Below, piece after piece: positions 1 through 7,034 of a stretch of DNA of 8,715 nt. A program made the translations under genes and the position numbers. Position 1 is the stretch's first letter, and the number at the start of each line of letters is the position of its first letter. The DNA is from an archaeon (GTDB taxonomy: Archaea; Aenigmatarchaeota; Aenigmatarchaeia; GW2011-AR5; GCA-2688965): positions 1 to 8,715 of the forward strand of contig NZEE01000081.1 of the NCBI GenBank assembly GCA_002688965.1, written 5' to 3'. Below the pieces are notes generated by a model. It had not been told where the DNA came from. It saw only the letters and a list, made by a program, of their open reading frames with translations, and searched no databases.

Positions 1-3000
1 CATTTGAAATAGCAGAACTACCTATAGCTTGATACAATTTTCCTATACCTTGTACACCTCCAAATTCAACAAGAAGTTTCTCTGCACTAGTCAACCCAAT
101 ATACCAATCATCTGGTGAACTTGAGCCTTGATCTCCTTTTGCAACCAATGCATTTCCTGCTGCTGAAATATCAGTCAGATTTGACTTTGCCCAGAAAACC
201 ACACTATAGTCATTTGTATGCGGGTCTAACTCAGTTGCATCTGTTATATTTATATAATCTCCATCTCCATCAAAACCCCACCCCTGCCCAAACTTCCCCT
301 CATCTGTTCTATTTGCATTTCCATAAGTTGTTCCATTATTCATTCCATAAACATACTCAACCACATTTCCAGAAACATTAACATCATCCATTCTCCACCA
401 CCCCACCAAAGTTGAATCCAGCACAGGCACAACCATTCCAGTATCTTCTTCAGATGAAGAAACATTTATCAAAACAGAAGTAGAATTATACCATGTATAA
501 TTTAAAGGCGAAGTTATATTCAAAGTAGGAGCTGAAATATCGAGAGTAATCACATTATCAAACATATTCTGGAATAATGTAACATTATAACTTTCATTCC
601 TTCCATAGTCTGTTGTATTAGTTGCTGTAATTGTATAAAATGATAAATAAGTTGTTGTTCCATCCAAATTCACATAATCTGTTATTGACTGAAGCCCTGT
701 CCCGCCTGTTGAATTAGCACTTACATTAAAATCAACTAACCCGTCTTTTCTATAAGCAGTTACATTTGCACTTGCTATATCACTTCCTTCTGTATCATTT
801 ACATATGCCTGATAATGCCATTTTCTTATTAATTCTCCTCCAGATACAACACTTTCTGAATCATAAGTTACATTTAAAAAAGTATTATTTAATGAACTAG
901 AAACATAAACATCATTAACTGAATTTAAAGAACAATTAGTATCTCTAATTGTATTATTTCCTCCTTCAGATTGAATATCAATCCCATAAAAACCATTTGA
1001 ATTAAATGTACTATTTACTATATAATTATCCTGACTAGAAGCTTGTATAAAAATTCCATTTATAGCATTTGAATTAGATGTTACATTTGTTAAATTATTA
1101 AATGAACTTGGATTAAAATCAATACCATGTTGACCACTTGAATTTATTGTCATATTTATAATAGTTCCATTTCCACCGTTTACTATACGAATTCCTTCTC
1201 CAAAATCAAAAATAAAACCTTCTTCAATTTTTGTATAATTATATCCATTAACAGAAATGCCATAATCACTATTATCATCATCTCCTGTTATATTATAACC
1301 AGCAAAATCAATTGTTACATTATCTGCCTGAACAGTAAAGCAAGTTCCAGTAGATGTTATATTATTCTGAAGTGTATAAGTTGTATCTGCTTTATCTAAA
1401 ATCCCGCAACCAGCCAAGTTTACTGACATTGGCAGTTCAATGTTATGAGAATAATTATTTTGACTTATTGTTACATTATAAAACACAGAAGTTAAATTAT
1501 AAGTAGAATTAACAGCATAAATTGTATAATTTGAATAATGGGTTGTTGTCCCAGCCACATTTCTATACTCAGTTATTGCTGTCATTGGTGTATATCCAGT
1601 TGCATCTGTTATTTCTCTAAATTCAAATACATCATCTGTCTTATTAAATCCAGTTACATTTGCAGCACTCACAACATTATTAGAAGTATCATTTACAAAT
1701 GCCCTATAATACCATTTTCTCACTAATTCTCCAGCAGTTATGTCTTCTGTTGATTCATCATAACTTACATTTAAAAAAGTATTATTAGCTCCTGCAACTG
1801 CAAATAATTTCACATCTGTTGTTCCAGAATTTTCAATTATGGTATCTCGAACTAAATTATTAGCTCCTGTTGTAATTATAACTGCTTCTCCGTCTGCTGA
1901 GGATATATTTAAATTTGAAACTATATTATCACTACCAAAAAAATTCACACAACCAGACGATGTACTACAACCAAAAACAGAACTATTTGATAAAGTTGTA
2001 TTGGTTGAAAAGAAACTAAATCCAGCATTGGTAAGATTATTATCATACGCAACTGAATTATCAGCTGAACCAGCAAATTCAATTCCAAAAGTACAATTAG
2101 ACAAAACATTATATCTAAATATAGAATTATTTGATTCAGCATCAATGCATCTACTTCCCCCATTTATTGTGTTATTTTCAAAAGTGTTATTATTTGATAT
2201 GGTGAGAATATCTATTGTATTAGCACTTGTAGAAGTAACATTTATTGTGTTATTTCTAATTATTGTATTGTTTATATCCTCGATATCAATTGCTATTGTG
2301 CTAAGAGTAATATTAAAAATATTATGTTTAATTACATAACTAGTAAATCCAGTAGTTGAATAAATTCCAGCTCCAGCTGCAGAATCAGGATCTGTTATTA
2401 AATTATTTTCTATTGTAGCATTTGTAGAATCAATATCTGTAATTGAAACTCCCATTCTATATCCAAAAATAGTATTATTTTGAATTACAAGATGAGATGA
2501 ATCGCCTATTGCGATTCCAAATGTCAGAGTATGAATTGAATTATTAATTGCTTTAGAATTATTTGAATCATCTGCAAATTCAATTCCCTCTCCACCCGGA
2601 CCAGGATTTCCTGCACCTATATAACGACCAGATAAATTAGTATTTTTAATTGTTGTATTTATTTGGTCTGTCAAAATTGCTGAAATACTCCCTGTTTGTT
2701 CTACTGTATCAATATAATATCCATTGCCGTCATAAGTTATGTTTGGTGCAGCTATAACTATACATCCGCCATTAGCTACAGTAGCATTATCTATATCCAT
2801 AGTTTGTGTATATGTTTTATTTTCATAATAAAGTGTTCTGCAACGAGTAACATCTGTTCCTGCCTCCATTGTCACCTGCCTTACATTTGTCTGATTTTTG
2901 TTCCCGCCTTTATCCACAGCATATCCTTTAAATGTATGATTCATATCAGACAAAGATGTAAAATTATTTTGATATTGATTTGCAGATGCATTATACAAAC

Positions 3001-6000
3001 TTAAAGATTCAGCTAAACTTAAACTTCTATTAAAAATCAAAACATCATCTATTGTTCCATTGAAAAAAGCAGAGCCATTTACACCAATTCTTACAGTATT
3101 ACTTGAACGATTAAATGGATATTCAGCTGGATTTTCTATACTTCCATTAACAACATAATCTGTAGAATTATATACAACATGAGTCCAAAAACTATTTGTT
3201 ACATTTTTAAACCAAATTGAAACAGAATCATTTTCACCACTAAATGTTATTTCAATATAATCCCCACCCCCATCAACCTCCCACCCATCTCCATAATATC
3301 CTGAAAGTGTCTGATTTGCATTTCCATAAGTTGTTCCATTATTTGAATTTAATGACAAATCAGTTACTTTTCCATCTGCATCAAAATCATCCATCCTCCA
3401 CCACCCCACCAAAGTATTATCAAAATCAACAAAAGCATAATGGTCATTTGCATCAGCAGTTGTCATATTTACAAAAATACTATCTATTGTTTCTAAAGAA
3501 TTATTTTCAGGAGTTAAAGTTGTAAAATTAATTGTTGGAAAAGTAGTATCAGAGGTATTGAAAACTATCTTGCTTTCATTTAAAAGAGGAGTATAAAACT
3601 GACTATCACCAGGCCATAAAGTAAAATTAAAAGTCACATTAGTTGTAGTGCTTGTTATTGTATAATTATTAAGTGCAGATATGTTTTGAGATGCAGTATC
3701 ACTCCAGGTTGCACTATCATCATAATATCCCAAAGCCAAACTTATATTTGAAAAAAGATTATTTTCATAAACATTAGTTACATTAATTGTATCATAGCCA
3801 GCAGTCATGTTTGTCTGGCTAATATCATCTACTTTTCCACTTGCCACAAATCTTGCTGATTGATTGTTGTAAATATCTGATACTTGGGAGTCTGATAAAG
3901 GTATATCAAAAACCATAATTTCATCTATTGTTCCATTAAAATCAAAAAAAGCAGGTGTATAAACGCCGCTGTAAATATGAAAATCATCATCTAAATTAGA
4001 TATATTTTTAGAACCAATAATACTATATATATAACTATTATCGATATAAAGCGTATGGTTATCACCACTTATTACCCAAGCAATATGGTTCCATCCAGAA
4101 CTCAAACTTCCCTGAAACCTAGAAAATGCAACATTATCAATCTTACCATAAAGATATACAGTAGAACTTAATATTCTCATATATACTCTTTCATCAAAAC
4201 CCTCAAATAAAGCAATAAAAGTCTGGCTATCCACCTGCGCAAGATGTGCAGATTTAAACCACATAGAAATACTTATATTATTTCCGTCTTTAGCAGTATT
4301 TAAACTTGCTGAAGGTGGAATATCAAGATAATCATTAAGAGCATCTAAGTGAAGACAATCACCATACAAACAATCTGTTTCATTTACAACAGCATCATCA
4401 AATCCCGCACCATCATTATTGCCTGTAAAATCATAATGTGTTGTTGTTTTGGTATTTTCTAAATCAGCATCAAAATTCCAATATCCCACCAAACCATCAT
4501 AAGGTGCAGCAGTATTTATAGCTAAATGATAATAATCTCCATCTTTTACCACATCTGTTAAACTAGTATTTGCAGATGTTAAAATAATTTCATAAGTTTG
4601 CACAGATAAATGAGGCACAACCCACTCAACATAATCAACATAACCATCTTCATCAAAATCATAAGGAACATAATCAATTTCAATTTTAATTCCTTCAGGC
4701 ACCCCAACCACACTTTCATTCAATAGTAAATTAACTTCTTCACCAAGTGTCAAATCTTCCCCTGCATCTTTTTCCTCTTCTTCTTCACCTTCCCCTTCTT
4801 CAATCACATCCGTAATATTAATTTCATCTTCTTCATCATTCACAACACTTTCATTAATTATTTCTTTTTCCTCTTCTTCTTCTTCAACAATTTCATCTTC
4901 AATAACTTGCCCAGTCAAACCCAACTTACTTCCAATCCAATAAAATATTTTTGCAAAAACCCCATATTCTTCATCACCCACCCCAGAAACCACCTCCCCA
5001 GTTATTGGCGCAGATTCTTCTTTATCTTCCTCTTCTTCCTCCTCTTCTTCTGTTTCATCAGTTTCCTCACTCTCTTCTTCTGACTCTTCCTCTTCTTCTG
5101 TTTCATCAGTTTCCTCACCCTCTTCTTCCTCCTCTTCTTCTGTTTCATCAGTTTCCTCACTCTCTTCTTCTGACTCTTCCTCTTCTTCCTCTTCTTCAAT
5201 TATTTCTTCTGTTTCATTTTCTTCTGTTTCATTTAATTCTTCTTCATCATCCACCACACTTTCATCAATTTCTTCTTCTTCTGACTCTTCCTCTGCCTCA
5301 GTTTCTTCTTCCTCTTCTTCAATTGTTTCATTTGTTTCTTCTTCAGTTTCTTGTTCTTCTTCTAGCTCTTCTTCTGTTCCATCAACACTAATATTTGTCT
5401 CAACCACAACTGCAATTTCTGTTTCAGTTTCATTACTTGCATTAACATAACCTAAAGCCAAAGCATCTTCATAAGAAGCATACCAATATAATTTTAATTG
5501 TAAATTATCTATGGGAATTTCTTCTATTCCAGGCATATCATAAACAGTTGTATAAGCTAAAATATCTGTATAATTTAATTCATCTTCAGCATGCACAACT
5601 ACCCGCTTTCTGCTTTCAGATAAATCAGTTTCATTTGCTAGTGGAGGAGTAGTATAATATTCAACTGCAATTTCCTCTCCAGAACTTTGATTTACAATTT
5701 CTGTTAAATCAACAACAGTAGAATCAACTGTTTCAGTAATTTCTTCTGTAATCTCATCTTCTAAAATTACATTTCCAGAAATACTAAAATCAACTAACCA
5801 TTTCCAAATTTTTGTTAAAACACCCTCGCTTTCATCAATATCTAAAGAAACATAACCTGTCAAACCCCCTCCTGCCGCTATCTCCTCCCTGTCAGTTTCT
5901 TCAACAATACTCTCAAATTGTTCAATTTCATCTAATGCTGCTCCAACCTCCCCCCCAATTAAAACAGAAATATTTTCAGCATCTTTTGGCAAAACAACAC

Positions 6001-6895
6001 TTAAATTACCTTCATCAATTTTAATTTTTTTAATCCATTTAACAGGCCTGTTAATAATAGCTTTATACTGTAAAGTTGAAACATCTGCCGCAGATAAATT
6101 AAAAACCTCATCAACCACGCTTTCATTAATTATTTCTTCTTCTGTTTCATTTAATGTCTGATTAATTGCTGTCTGATCAGTTGTTTCATTAATCACACTT
6201 TCATTTATTTCAGTTTCATTATCTTCAACCACATCCTCTTCTGTTTCATTAATATCTTCTTCAATCACACTAGTAATATTCACTTCATCTTCCCCATCTT
6301 CTTCATCTGCAATAGTTTCATTAATTATTTCTTCTGTTTCATTTATTTCTTCTTCAATTGTTTCATTTTGTTCAATTTCTTCTTCTACTTCATCTTCTAT
6401 TTCTTCAGCAAGTTCTTCAAGTTCTACTTCAATTTCCTCTTCTTCCAATTCTTCTAATTCTTCAGCTTCCTCTATTTCCTCTTGCTCTTGCTCTTCTTCA
6501 ATTTCATCTTCTTGTTCTTCTTGCTCAGAATCACTATCACCTCCACCCTCAGAATCCTCTTCCTCCACATCTTCTCCAACAACCAAACCAGTTACTTTAT
6601 CAAAAGAATTAGAAAAAAAACCACCTACATCATTTACAACATTTCCAGTTTGTCTTGCAATTTTTTGAGAAAATTCCCCCTTATTTAATAAAATATCTGT
6701 GGAACAACCAATTATAATTATTAAAGACAAAGCAACTAATCCAATTAATAAAATAAATGACTTGGAAGTTTTCTTCTCTTTAAGTTTTCCAAGATATCTT
6801 TTTTTAACTTGCCCAGTTTTAGGATCCCGATAACTCTCATAAATATAAGGTCCATAGGTCTTACCCCTTTTTTGTATCACCCTTTTATAGCTCAT
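1..6895 (-). CDS. Giant modular cell-surface protein, LamG and beta-helix domains on an acidic stalk; C-terminus outside window
   Basis: No stop codon interrupts at least 2298 codons; the C-terminus lies beyond position 1. The order is: basic head 1-46 (YGPYIYESYRD...KKRYLGK); hydrophobic segment 47-63 ending IIIIGC; glutamate-rich tracts about 108-265, 508-627 and 666-717; small structured pieces about 278-380, 398-505 and 720-775; LamG-like domains about 800-1012, 1160-1303 and 2160 onward; beta-helix regions about 1352-1705 and 1830-2008. N-x-S/T sequons occur throughout and cysteines are few. The family pattern suggests a membrane-anchored adhesin or stalk protein with its bulk outside the cell; ligand and partner are unknown. 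ATG 6895 is chosen because AGGTTA (6902-6907) lies nine bases upstream, a TATA-like box lies at 6928-6937, and I see no nearby upstream in-frame ATG. The reading frame is certain, the surface role likely, and the adhesion role inference. Confidence 0.9.
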   Translation of the reverse strand, partial: MSYKRVIQKRGKTYGPYIYESYRDPKTGQVKKRYLGKLKEKKTSKSFILLIGLVALSLIIIIGCSTDILLNKGEFSQKIARQTGNVVNDVGGFFSNSFDKVTGLVVGEDVEEEDSEGGGDSDSEQEEQEDEIEEEQEQEEIEEAEELEELEEEEIEVELEELAEEIEDEVEEEIEQNETIEEEINETEEIINETIADEEDGEDEVNITSVIEEDINETEEDVVEDNETEINESVINETTDQTAINQTLNETEEEIINESVVDEVFNLSAADVSTLQYKAIINRPVKWIKKIKIDEGNLSVVLPKDAENISVLIGGEVGAALDEIEQFESIVEETDREEIAAGGGLTGYVSLDIDESEGVLTKIWKWLVDFSISGNVILEDEITEEITETVDSTVVDLTEIVNQSSGEEIAVEYYTTPPLANETDLSESRKRVVVHAEDELNYTDILAYTTVYDMPGIEEIPIDNLQLKLYWYASYEDALALGYVNASNETETEIAVVVETNISVDGTEEELEEEQETEEETNETIEEEEEETEAEEESEEEEIDESVVDDEEELNETEENETEEIIEEEEEEEESEEESEETDETEEEEEEEGEETDETEEEEESEEESEETDETEEEEEEEEDKEESAPITGEVVSGVGDEEYGVFAKIFYWIGSKLGLTGQVIEDEIVEEEEEEKEIINESVVNDEEDEINITDVIEEGEGEEEEEKDAGEDLTLGEEVNLLLNESVVGVPEGIKIEIDYVPYDFDEDGYVDYVEWVVPHLSVQTYEIILTSANTSLTDVVKDGDYYHLAINTAAPYDGLVGYWNFDADLENTKTTTHYDFTGNNDGAGFDDAVVNETDCLYGDCLHLDALNDYLDIPPSASLNTAKDGNNISISMWFKSAHLAQVDSQTFIALFEGFDERVYMRILSSTVYLYGKIDNVAFSRFQGSLSSGWNHIAWVISGDNHTLYIDNSYIYSIIGSKNISNLDDDFHIYSGVYTPAFFDFNGTIDEIMVFDIPLSDSQVSDIYNNQSARFVASGKVDDISQTNMTAGYDTINVTNVYENNLFSNISLALGYYDDSATWSDTASQNISALNNYTITSTTTNVTFNFTLWPGDSQFYTPLLNESKIVFNTSDTTFPTINFTTLTPENNSLETIDSIFVNMTTADANDHYAFVDFDNTLVGWWRMDDFDADGKVTDLSLNSNNGTTYGNANQTLSGYYGDGWEVDGGGDYIEITFSGENDSVSIWFKNVTNSFWTHVVYNSTDYVVNGSIENPAEYPFNRSSNTVRIGVNGSAFFNGTIDDVLIFNRSLSLAESLSLYNASANQYQNNFTSLSDMNHTFKGYAVDKGGNKNQTNVRQVTMEAGTDVTRCRTLYYENKTYTQTMDIDNATVANGGCIVIAAPNITYDGNGYYIDTVEQTGSISAILTDQINTTIKNTNLSGRYIGAGNPGPGGEGIEFADDSNNSKAINNSIHTLTFGIAIGDSSHLVIQNNTIFGYRMGVSITDIDSTNATIENNLITDPDSAAGAGIYSTTGFTSYVIKHNIFNITLSTIAIDIEDINNTIIRNNTINVTSTSANTIDILTISNNNTFENNTINGGSRCIDAESNNSIFRYNVLSNCTFGIEFAGSADNSVAYDNNLTNAGFSFFSTNTTLSNSSVFGCSTSSGCVNFFGSDNIVSNLNISSADGEAVIITTGANNLVRDTIIENSGTTDVKLFAVAGANNTFLNVSYDESTEDITAGELVRKWYYRAFVNDTSNNVVSAANVTGFNKTDDVFEFREITDATGYTPMTAITEYRNVAGTTTHYSNYTIYAVNSTYNLTSVFYNVTISQNNYSHNIELPMSVNLAGCGILDKADTTYTLQNNITSTGTCFTVQADNVTIDFAGYNITGDDDNSDYGISVNGYNYTKIEEGFIFDFGEGIRIVNGGNGTIINMTINSSGQHGIDFNPSSFNNLTNVTSNSNAINGIFIQASSQDNYIVNSTFNSNGFYGIDIQSEGGNNTIRDTNCSLNSVNDVYVSSSLNNTFLNVTYDSESVVSGGELIRKWHYQAYVNDTEGSDIASANVTAYRKDGLVDFNVSANSTGGTGLQSITDYVNLDGTTTYLSFYTITATNTTDYGRNESYNVTLFQNMFDNVITLDISAPTLNITSPLNYTWYNSTSVLINVSSSEEDTGMVVPVLDSTLVGWWRMDDVNVSGNVVEYVYGMNNGTTYGNANRTDEGKFGQGWGFDGDGDYINITDATELDPHTNDYSVVFWAKSNLTDISAAGNALVAKGDQGSSSPDDWYIGLTSAEKLLVEFGGVQGIGKLYQAIGSSAISN
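311..340 (-). repeat. 30-bp copy shared by LamG-like domain 3 and LamG-like domain 2
   Basis: Positions 311-340 are identical to 3314-3343. Both encode NNGTTYGNAN shortly after a WWRMDD motif. Nearby, ccaccaccccaccaaagt (395-412) also matches the corresponding stretch of domain 2. The rest of the two domains has diverged, so this is a conserved patch of an internal domain duplication, or a trace of gene conversion. Confidence 0.85.
521..2842 (-). other. Two tandem beta-helix plus KW[YH]Y-module units (residues about 1352-2125)
   Basis: Unit A begins near C1352 with TMDIDNATVANGGCIVIAAP and continues as repeated NNTI, ENN and RNNTI turns typical of right-handed parallel beta-helices of the NosD/pectate-lyase type. 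It ends NNTFLNVSYDES, then GELVRKWYYRAFVND (W1728). Unit B begins near C1830 with VTIDFAGYNITG, has the same turn pattern, and ends NNTFLNVTYDSE, then GELIRKWHYQAYVND (W2026). Both are followed by SANVT and a YTI...YNVT strand region like carboxypeptidase-regulatory or Ig-like folds. The helix in A is about 180 residues longer than in B. I see no catalytic site, so an adhesive or structural role is more likely than a lyase role. Confidence 0.7.
2987..4498 (-). other. LamG-like domains 1 and 2 with beta-sandwich linker (residues about 800-1303)
   Basis: LamG-like domain 1 starts at DGLVGYWNFD (about 801-810), continues through ISISMWFKSA and WNHIAWVISGDNHTLYIDN, and ends GTIDEIMVFDIPLSDSQVSDIYNNQ at 1012. 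This is the standard order for concanavalin A-like LamG_3 domains. Domain 2 opens TLVGWWRMDD (W1165, W1166) and closes GTIDDVLIFNRSLS...LYN (1302), but spans only about 140 residues, against about 210 for domain 1. The linker (about 1013-1160) is threonine- and sequon-rich and ends with a segment like those that lead into Ig-like folds. These domains typically bind glycans or proteins; the ligand cannot be read from sequence. Confidence 0.75.
3314..3343 (-). repeat. 30-bp copy shared by LamG-like domain 2 and LamG-like domain 3
   Basis: This is the partner of the copy at 311-340, with all 30 bases identical, about 3 kb apart within the same reading frame. Confidence 0.85.
4742..6574 (-). other. 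Acidic stalk: three glutamate-rich tracts alternating with small structured pieces (residues 108-718)
   Basis: Tract 1 (about 108-265) begins as nearly pure E/Q/L/I and continues as a series of NET and NES triplets. Tract 2 (508-627) is E/S/T/D-rich with near-exact repeats of SEETDETEEEEE. Tract 3 runs about 666-717. Between them are non-acidic pieces: VKWIKKIKI (285-293) followed by LSVVLPKDAENISV; TGYVSLDIDESEG...TKIWKWLVDFSISGNVIL (346-378); VEYYTTPP...LKLYW (411-471); and ITGEVV...FYWIGSKLGLTGQV (631-664). Such acidic, sequon-rich tracts usually form extended, disordered spacers. Tract 1 has hydrophobic residues at roughly coil-like spacing, so part of it could be helical. Confidence 0.75.
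5029..5188 (-). repeat. Perfect 70-bp direct repeat with an additional 30-bp third copy, inside the acidic tract
   Basis: Positions 5029-5098 and 5119-5188 are identical over 70 bp, with a 90-bp period. A 30-bp core occurs three times: 5041-5070, 5089-5118 and 5131-5160. All offsets (48, 42 and 90) are multiples of three, so the frame is kept and the protein gains SEETDETEEEEE-type repeats. The purine-rich coding strand and near-perfect identity suggest expansion by replication slippage or unequal recombination. Confidence 0.9.
6704..6895 (-). other. N-terminal head and membrane anchor of the surface protein (residues 1-64)
   Basis: Residues 1-46 are strongly basic and carry the pattern G-K-x-Y-G-P-Y-x-Y-x-S-Y-R-D-x-x-x-G-x-V-K-K-x-Y-L-G (about 11-36). 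Residues 47-63 (FILLIGLVALSLIIIIG) form one hydrophobic helix preceded by several lysines, so positive-inside rules put the head in the cytoplasm and the rest outside. The YGPY...YLG pattern resembles a short module I recall from small archaeal and bacterial proteins and from the N-termini of some transposases (DUF6788-like, from memory). Nothing here suggests a transposase. C64 follows a lipobox-like IIG, so a lipoprotein anchor is the alternative. Confidence 0.7.
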
Positions 6896-6927
6896 GCTAA
6901 TTAACCTATAAAAATGTGGAATAACTA

Positions 6928-6937
6928 ATTTATAAAC
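6928..6937 (-). promoter_or_regulatory. TATA-like box of the surface-protein gene
   Basis: On the minus strand the box reads TTTATAAATT, preceded by the purine-rich AGAAAATG, a plausible BRE. With the usual archaeal spacing of about 25 bases, transcription would start near 6908. That leaves a leader of roughly a dozen bases containing AGGTTA (6902-6907), a partial Shine-Dalgarno match. A second TATA-like string at 6905-6914 is too close to the ATG to serve this start. Confidence 0.55.
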
Positions 6938-6959
6938 ATTTTCTTAATGAAAATTAAGC

Positions 6960-6986
6960 AAAAAAATTGTAGAACAACCAAAAAAA
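6960..6986 (-). terminator. Two T7 tracts downstream of S8e
   Basis: On the minus strand, two runs of seven T (6986-6980 and 6966-6960) follow the S8e stop by about 50 and 70 bases and precede the surface-gene promoter. Archaeal RNA polymerase terminates at such T-runs without needing a hairpin. They probably separate the S8e transcript from the surface gene, although some read-through is possible. Confidence 0.5.
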
Positions 6987-7034
6987 TCACCGTCGATAAA
7001 ATAAATATCAAATTATCCTTCATAAAACTAAAAA

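Noticed and set aside
1839..2339. Plus-strand 166-codon frame with hydrophobic stretches
   Set aside because: It lies antisense to the beta-helix region. Asn/Thr/Ile-rich codons give Val/Leu/Ile-rich antisense frames. No start-site signal or family match.
1352..2842. Pectate lyase or other polysaccharide-degrading enzyme
   Set aside because: Only the beta-helix turn pattern is visible. I see no catalytic arginine/aspartate motif of a lyase or glycosidase, so no enzymatic call is made.
5029..5188. CRISPR-like direct repeats
   Set aside because: The copies abut in frame with irregular 48- and 42-bp offsets, the intervening sequence is the same low-complexity code and not unique spacers, and they sit inside a coding frame.
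5002..5199. Minus-strand lysine/arginine-rich frame resembling a basic nuclear-type protein
   Set aside because: It is the out-of-frame reading of GAAGAG-type repeats in the acidic tract, which yields K/R runs by composition. The long in-frame gene covers it fully.
4951..5391. Plus-strand open frame rich in leucine, proline and histidine
   Set aside because: It is the antisense of the glutamate-rich repeats. GAA/GAG codons read backwards give Leu/Pro/Ser-rich frames without stops. It has no recognisable motif.
6788..6895. Transposase remnant suggested by the YGPY...YLG motif
   Set aside because: No catalytic region, inverted repeats or target duplication is visible, and the motif continues directly into a membrane helix and a long open frame.
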